Origin: CAZLMW01 sp964560875 | GTDB lineage: Bacteria > Myxococcota_A > UBA9042 | Reading direction: 5' to 3' | Assembly (NCBI GenBank): GCA_964560875.1 | Contig: CAZLMW010000078.1 | Coordinates: 1-38,457 of the forward strand | DNA length: 38,457 bases | Shown: piece by piece, positions 33,540 to 38,457 of the stretch | Numbering within the stretch: the stretch's first letter is position 1 | Layout: every line of letters begins with the position of its first letter | Notes under the pieces: generated by a model | The model's input: the letters and a program-made list of their open reading frames with translations, nothing else | Databases searched by the model: none | What the model was told of the DNA's origin: nothing | Position numbers and translations under genes: made by a program

Positions 33540-35402
33540 CTAAACCGGCTCTGTGACCCAGGCATAGACGCCGAGCACCGTGCCCACACCGCCGACGACC
33601 GACAGTCCCCACAGGTAGCTGCCGGGGATGAAAGTGTTGAGAAGCAAGCCCAGCACGATCGTCAGCACGCAGCTCGAGACGATCAGCGGCTTCCACGAGT
33701 AGCTCGGCATGTGGAACGACTCGGACTTGTCGGGCGCCACGATCTCGTGACCGTCGGTGTACTTGTGGTCCCAGACCGGGCGCTCGGAGAGAACGATCGG
33801 CGTGAACTCGAAGTTGGCGACGTGAGGCGGTGACGTGGTCAGCCATTCGAGCGTGCACGCGTCCCACGGGTCGTTGCCCGCCTCTTCGCCCTTCTTGAAG
33901 CTCACGAACATGTTGTACGCGAAGATCAGCGTCGCGGAGCCCATGATCAGCGCGCCGGCGGTGCCGAGCATGTTCTCGAAGCCCCACATGGCGTCGGCCG
34001 GGTACGTGTAGATGCGGCGCGGCATTCCGTTGTTGCCGAGGATGTGCTGCGGGAAGAAGGTGACGTTGAAGCCGATGAGGAAGAGCCAGAAGTGAATCTT
34101 GCCCAGCGTATCGTTGAGCATCTTTCCGGTGACCTTGGGGAACCAGTAGTAGAAGCCAGCGAAGAGGCCCTGGAGCGCGCCGCCGACGAGAACGTAGTGG
34201 AAGTGGGCCACGACGAAGTAGCTGTCGTGCTGCTGCAGATCGAGCGGCGGGCTGGCGTGCATCAGGCCGGAGAGGCCGCCGATGGTGAACATCGGAATGA
34301 ACGACAGCGCAAAGAGCATCGGCGTCGGGAAGCTGAGCTTGCTGTTCCAGAGGGTGCCGAGCCAGTTGAAGATCTTCACGCCGGTCGGGATGGCGATGAT
34401 GGCTGTCGTGGCTGCAAACGCGGCGTCTGCGACCGGACCCATGCCCGAGGTGAACATGTGGTGGGCCCACACGCCGAAGCCGACGAAGCCGATGAAGATG
34501 CCCGAGAAGATGATGGCGATTTGGCCGAAGAGCGGGCGGCGCGCGAAGACCGGCAGGATCTCCGAGACGACGCCCATCGCAGGCAGGATGAGAACGTAGA
34601 CCTCCGGGTGACCGAAGACCCAGAAGAGGTGCTGCCACAGGTGCGGGTCGCCGCCCATGGACACTTGATAGAAGAGCGTGCCGAACATGCGGTCAAAGCC
34701 GAGCAGGATCAGGCCGACGGTGACGGGCGGGAACGCGAGGGCCAACAAGAACTGGATGACAAGCAGCATCCAAATCATCACCGGCATTCTGAACAACGTC
34801 ATGCCCGGTGCGCGCAGGTTGAGGATCGTGACGATGAAGTTGATGGACGCAGCGAGCGATGAAGCCGAAAGCAGCGCGAGGCCGGCCCACCAGTAGTCGA
34901 CGCCGGCGTGCGCAAACTCGGGACCTGTGAGCGGGGCGTATCCGAACCAACCAGCGGACGGAGCGCCGGCGCCGGGGTGCAGGAAGCTGAAGTTGAGGAC
35001 GAGCGAGCCGAACAAGAACGTCCAGTACGACCAGGCGTTGAGTCGTGGGAACGCGACGTCGCGCGCGCCGATCATGAGCGGAATCAGCATGTTCGCCAGG
35101 CCCGCGGTCATCGGCATGATCGCCAGGAAGACCATGGTCGTGGCGTGCATTGTGACCATACCGTTGAAGGTATCGCCGCCCATGAAGTTGTTGTCGGGCA
35201 CCGCGAGCTGGATGCGGAAGAGGATCGCCTCAAGGCCGCCGACCAGCAGGTAGATGAAGCCTGACAAGCTGTACAGCACGGCGATCTTCTTGTGGTCAGG
35301 TGTCGTCAGCCAGTCGGTGATACCGGACTTCAGGCCGCGCTCGAAATGCATGTCGGGCGGCGGCGACTCGATATCTTCGATGGTGTGCAGCTTGGCACTC
35401 AT
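33540..35402 (-). CDS. ctaD: Cytochrome c oxidase subunit I
   Basis: 620 residues, the long form found in caa3 oxidases, with two extra C-terminal membrane helices. It holds heme a, and the heme a3-CuB centre that reduces oxygen to water while pumping protons. Ligand positions are all present: His86 in MHATTM, His265 and Tyr269 in GHPEVY (CuB His and the cross-linked Tyr), His314-His315 in WAHHMF, and His400 with His402 in AHFHYV. Lys343 in TGVK is the K-channel position. The gene follows ctaC by 75 bases. The start is the ATG at 35400-35402, preceded by GGAAG. Confidence 0.97.
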   Translation of the reverse strand: MSAKLHTIEDIESPPPDMHFERGLKSGITDWLTTPDHKKIAVLYSLSGFIYLLVGGLEAILFRIQLAVPDNNFMGGDTFNGMVTMHATTMVFLAIMPMTAGLANMLIPLMIGARDVAFPRLNAWSYWTFLFGSLVLNFSFLHPGAGAPSAGWFGYAPLTGPEFAHAGVDYWWAGLALLSASSLAASINFIVTILNLRAPGMTLFRMPVMIWMLLVIQFLLALAFPPVTVGLILLGFDRMFGTLFYQVSMGGDPHLWQHLFWVFGHPEVYVLILPAMGVVSEILPVFARRPLFGQIAIIFSGIFIGFVGFGVWAHHMFTSGMGPVADAAFAATTAIIAIPTGVKIFNWLGTLWNSKLSFPTPMLFALSFIPMFTIGGLSGLMHASPPLDLQQHDSYFVVAHFHYVLVGGALQGLFAGFYYWFPKVTGKMLNDTLGKIHFWLFLIGFNVTFFPQHILGNNGMPRRIYTYPADAMWGFENMLGTAGALIMGSATLIFAYNMFVSFKKGEEAGNDPWDACTLEWLTTSPPHVANFEFTPIVLSERPVWDHKYTDGHEIVAPDKSESFHMPSYSWKPLIVSSCVLTIVLGLLLNTFIPGSYLWGLSVVGGVGTVLGVYAWVTEPV

Positions 35403-35477
35403 GAGCTTCCTCGTGCGCGTTTGAGCTCTTATCCCGCGAGATGCAGCGGCGCCGTGACTCGGCCCGCTGTTGCCGGT

Positions 35478-36605
35478 CTATTTCAGGTTCATCAAGTATT
35501 CGGCGATGGCCTTGGAGTCCTCGTCGTTCAGTCCGAGGTTGGTCATCAGCGCGGCTTCCTTGATCGCCTGCGGGTTCTTGATCCACTTGGCGAGGTTATC
35601 GACGTTGGTGGGCAACGTGTTCGCGGCGATCGTGCTGCGCGACCCGACATGCGTCAGGTCCGGACCGGTTGTGCGTGACCGCGGCGAACGGAAGTCGTAG
35701 TGGCCCTTGATGTTGTGGCAGGCCACGCAACCCTTTTCGCCGAACAGCTTCTTGCCTTTTTCCTGGACGTCGGTCGTCGGCTCTGCGGCCGCTTTCTTCA
35801 TCGACGTGACCCAGTTGTCGTAGCTGTTGGGACCGGTCTTGGGGTGGACGAAGAGCTTGATGCCCATGCGCGCGTGGCTTGCGCCGCAGAGCTCGGCGCA
35901 TTGACCGACGAACTCTTTGACCTTGGTCGGGTCCTCGCCGATGTCGTTGAGGAGCTTGGGCGTAAACCGCAGCGGGTAGACGCGGCCGGGCGTGGCGTCG
36001 CGCTTGCCAGAGACGCGAGGCACCCAGAAGGCGTGGATGACGTCGGCGCTCGCGAGCTGCAGCGAAACGGCCGTGCCCTCTTCGACGTGCATCTCGTTGG
36101 CGGTGGAGAAGCCGTGCTGGGTGTAGTCGTACTCCCACCACCACTGCTTGCCGATCACGTCGACCTGGACCTGCCGTTGCTCGAGCGCGGGTCGACCGTC
36201 GAGTTTGAAGACGCCGCCGACCGTGATGATGCTCAGGCCGATGATGATGAACGTGGGGATCACGGTCCACATCAACTCGAGCTTCATGTTGCCGTGGCTC
36301 TGCGGTGGCAACGTGTCGTCACCGGGCTTGCGCCGGAACTTCACAATGGCCGCGACAAAGAACATGGCGACGATCGCGAAGATCACCGTGTCCAAGATCA
36401 TGTACAGCCAGAAGAACCAAGCGCTGACTTCGGCGCTATCGCCCGCTGGATTCAGCGTGTCGCGGGGGTGCTCGCCGCCGCAAGCGGTCAGGAGCAGCAG
36501 ACCGATGGGCAATAGGGCCGGGGCCGCTCGCCGCAGGAAATCCCCGATTTGGCCGCGCATGCCTGAGCGGGTCACGCGCGCGTTCGGGGTGCGTTCGTCT
36601 CGCAT
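35478..36605 (-). CDS. ctaC: Cytochrome c oxidase subunit II with cytochrome c domain (caa3 type), lipoprotein
   Basis: 375 residues. Lipobox LLTAC (Cys42), two membrane helices (about 61-88 and 112-134), then the CuA domain: QWWWEYDY, His191, Cys236, Glu238, Cys240, His244 and Met247, all CuA ligands or linkers. Residues 283-375 are a fused cytochrome c with CVACH (293-297), which defines the caa3 type; electrons pass from this heme to CuA. The ATG at 36605 is used; the ATG at 36560 (Met16) would also give a good signal peptide. It is the first gene of the oxidase operon, with a 179-base divergent spacer to the next plus-strand gene. Confidence 0.96.
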   Translation of the reverse strand: MRDERTPNARVTRSGMRGQIGDFLRRAAPALLPIGLLLLTACGGEHPRDTLNPAGDSAEVSAWFFWLYMILDTVIFAIVAMFFVAAIVKFRRKPGDDTLPPQSHGNMKLELMWTVIPTFIIIGLSIITVGGVFKLDGRPALEQRQVQVDVIGKQWWWEYDYTQHGFSTANEMHVEEGTAVSLQLASADVIHAFWVPRVSGKRDATPGRVYPLRFTPKLLNDIGEDPTKVKEFVGQCAELCGASHARMGIKLFVHPKTGPNSYDNWVTSMKKAAAEPTTDVQEKGKKLFGEKGCVACHNIKGHYDFRSPRSRTTGPDLTHVGSRSTIAANTLPTNVDNLAKWIKNPQAIKEAALMTNLGLNDEDSKAIAEYLMNLK

Positions 36606-36784
36606 TCCGAGGGTGCCTCGTGTGGGAGCTGGCGCTCTCGTTGGGTGTTGTCGTAGCCGTTATCTCTGCCGTCAACTTCGTGTTTTTTGACCGACAGCCC
36701 GGCAGCGCGTCGCATATACACGCTCGCGATAGGTTCTGTCCACCTGCCGCAAAATCGTTATGCTGCGCCGCCTACGAGGGGGAG
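36606..36784. promoter_or_regulatory. Divergent spacer between ctaC and the Cys-rich lipoprotein gene
   Basis: This must hold promoters in both directions. On the minus strand a TTGACG lies at about 36670-36675; on the plus strand TTTTTTGACC lies near 36684-36693 and TTATGC near 36758. None has a well-spaced, well-matched partner box, so no promoter is assigned. Confidence 0.4.
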
Positions 36785-38323
36785 ATGATGCAAGCTGTTT
36801 CGCGCGGGGTCCTGACGTCCCTAATCGTTGTGCTGGTCGCCATTGCGGTCGGCTGCAGCCCAGCGGACAGCAAATCCGACTCTGCCGGCAACGGTCAGGA
36901 CGGCGGCGATACATCGGATCTGGCTGGGACCTCCAGCGGCGGTTCTTCGAGCGGCGGCGTCACGGACACAGCCAGCGCAGACACTGGTCCTGAACCCTGT
37001 GTTTTTGAATGCAAATTCCACCAGGCATGTGTCGACGGGTTGTGCAAGAACAAGGGGTGCAAGGACGACAAGGAATGCAACCCCGTGAGCGGGCCGAAGA
37101 CCGGTGACAAGCCCTACTATTGCTACAAAGGCAAATGCGCAGCGTTTCAATGCGGCAAGGACGAGGACTGCCCCAAGGGCGACAAGTGCAATACCAACAC
37201 GTCGCTTTGTTATGAGCCCAAGACCGGCTGCGCGATCGACGCCGACTGTATCGACAGCAATGTCTGCACCGCCGACACCTGCGACACCAAGACCGGCAAA
37301 TGCCTGCACAAGAACACGTCGGGCTGCTGCAACGCGGACCTCGAGTGCGACGACAAGGTCAAGTGCACCGAGGACACCTGCAACAAGGTCAGCCACACCT
37401 GCGACTTCAAGGCCAAGGGCAAGTGCTGCACCGAAGACGTCAACTGCGCCGACAGCAGCACATGCACCGTCGACACCTGCGACAAGACGTCCGGCAAGTG
37501 CGTGTTCACCAAGAAGAAGGACTGCTGCGAGCACGACGGTCAGTGCGACGACAGCGTTTCCGGAACCAAGGACAGCTGCATCAAGGGCAGCTGCGTCCAC
37601 GCCGTCGCGCCAATCGCCGGGCCCTGTTCGAAGGTGTCGGACTGCTACACCTCGACGTGCGCCAAGTTGACCTGCGTGCACAAGACGTGCTCGGTCACCG
37701 ATCAAAAAGGCGGCTCAGGTTGCTGCCAAGCGGCCACCGACTGCCCGATCACCAAGGTTTGCCACGCCGCCATCTGCGGCAGCCTGCAGTGCCACACCAA
37801 GAAGATCAGCGGCGGCGCCGTTGGACCGCACAGTTGGGCGTCATTCAACGACTTCAAGGTCGACGGCTGGACCGCGGTCAACACGAACAAGACCGCGACC
37901 TGGCATCACTACACCAACCACAAGGTCGGCGGCGCGGGATCGTTGCGCTACGGCGTGGTCGGCAAGAAGACTTTCGCTGGCGGCTTCCCCAACAACGGCA
38001 CGATCACGTCCAAGGCGTTTAAGGTCCCGGCCGGCGCGAAGCTGAAGTTCTTCGTGTTCTTCGACGGTCAACCCGGCGCGGGCGTCCACCTGTTTGGGAT
38101 CAAGGTCGTCTCCGGCAGCAAGGAGACCGACGTTTGGAGCAAGAACGCCGACCTCAAGGGCAATACCGGAGGCGCTTGGAAGGAAGCGACGGCGGATCTG
38201 AGCGCGTTTGCCGGCAAGTCCGTTCAGCTGCGCGCTTGGTTCGACGTCAAGGTGGCGTTCCCGAAAGAAGACGGGCACGGCTTGCTGATCGACGAGCTGG
38301 TCGTGACCGGTACGTGTCCTTAA
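36785..38323 (+). CDS. Cys-rich lipoprotein with CTDC-type repeats and a C-terminal beta domain
   Basis: 512 residues. The signal peptide ends AVGC (Cys24), followed by a Gly/Ser/Asp linker to about 70. Residues 70-155 are Cys-rich (CKFHQACVDGLCKNKGC). Residues 155-340 carry several CTDC-type modules: DSNVCTADTCDTKTGKC, DDKVKCTEDTCNKVSHTC and DSSTCTVDTCDKTSGKC. These are the same type as in the giant protein at the left end, but with CC pairs between units. The last 160 residues form a Cys-poor beta domain (FNDFKVDGWTAV, GSLRYGV, TSKAFKVPAGAKLKFFVFFDG, QLRAWFDV), like jelly-roll choice-of-anchor domains of secreted proteins. GAGGGGGA precedes tandem ATGs at 36785 and 36788. Function unknown. 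Confidence 0.85.
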   Translation: MMQAVSRGVLTSLIVVLVAIAVGCSPADSKSDSAGNGQDGGDTSDLAGTSSGGSSSGGVTDTASADTGPEPCVFECKFHQACVDGLCKNKGCKDDKECNPVSGPKTGDKPYYCYKGKCAAFQCGKDEDCPKGDKCNTNTSLCYEPKTGCAIDADCIDSNVCTADTCDTKTGKCLHKNTSGCCNADLECDDKVKCTEDTCNKVSHTCDFKAKGKCCTEDVNCADSSTCTVDTCDKTSGKCVFTKKKDCCEHDGQCDDSVSGTKDSCIKGSCVHAVAPIAGPCSKVSDCYTSTCAKLTCVHKTCSVTDQKGGSGCCQAATDCPITKVCHAAICGSLQCHTKKISGGAVGPHSWASFNDFKVDGWTAVNTNKTATWHHYTNHKVGGAGSLRYGVVGKKTFAGGFPNNGTITSKAFKVPAGAKLKFFVFFDGQPGAGVHLFGIKVVSGSKETDVWSKNADLKGNTGGAWKEATADLSAFAGKSVQLRAWFDVKVAFPKEDGHGLLIDELVVTGTCP

Positions 38324-38457
38324 CCCCAATGCCGATCGTTTGCGCCGCAACATAATGAAACATGATGGAATGGCACATCACCATCCTCTCCACCTGCCAA
38401 CGCTAGGCCCGATTGGAAGTCGCTGACTGAGCGATAACCCGGGTCCGGGCCACCCGA
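38324..38457. other. Right-end intergenic stretch
   Basis: 134 bases after the last stop. No gene, clear terminator or promoter is seen. Confidence 0.5.

Noticed and set aside
36620..36784. Upstream GTG start (36620) for the Cys-rich lipoprotein
   Set aside because: It would bury the signal peptide 55 residues inside the protein; the tandem ATG at 36785 has a strong GAGGGGGA site.

Overview
The window looks like a draft or metagenome-derived scaffold from an aerobic member of the Myxococcota (formerly Deltaproteobacteria), possibly Bradymonadia-like or Polyangia-like. The evidence is GC-rich coding DNA, several secreted Cys-rich lipoproteins with Dictyostelium-type CTDC repeats and MopE-like motifs, and a caa3-type oxidase operon. 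The phylum call is an inference from gene content. No rRNA, tRNA, CRISPR array, transposase or phage gene was seen.

Layout. (1) 1-8024, minus: the first 2674 residues of a giant secreted Cys-rich repeat protein that runs off the left edge. (2) 8025-9040: about 1 kb with no convincing gene, AT-richer than the rest, with several inverted repeats and a sigma70-like promoter followed by two hairpins. (3) 9041-12073, minus: aminotransferase, metallophosphoesterase and CPBP membrane protease, probably one operon. (4) 12273-15482, plus: a YfgM-like membrane TPR protein, a BamB-like beta-propeller protein and a Cys-rich lipoprotein. (5) 15640-19306, plus: hemE-hemY-hemA, joined by two ATGA overlaps. 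(6) 19490-24341, plus: boxC-boxB, an enoyl-CoA hydratase and a 3-hydroxyacyl-CoA dehydrogenase, which form the oxygen-dependent benzoyl-CoA (box) route and the adipyl-CoA-like lower steps. (7) 24402-24611: a 100-N scaffold gap flanked by the same 55 bases on both sides, so probably an unmerged contig overlap. (8) 24575-26772, plus: a small hypothetical protein overlapping a large lipoprotein. (9) 26782-36605, minus: a cytochrome oxidase operon ctaC-ctaD-ctaE-ctaF-ctaG, then a di-heme peroxidase, SURF1 and an unknown exported polybasic protein. (10) 36785-38323, plus: another Cys-rich lipoprotein, divergent from ctaC.

How it fits together. Heme supply (oxygen-dependent PPOX), a heme-copper oxidase with its assembly factors, and the oxygen-dependent epoxidase BoxB all point to aerobic growth, with aromatic acids as one carbon source. 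The most unusual points are the fusions in the oxidase operon (subunit IV with cytochrome c; CtaG with a lipobox-like segment and a YtkA-like domain), the very long CTDC-type repeat protein with two different non-repeat extracellular domains, and a box cluster without boxA, boxD or a ligase in view.
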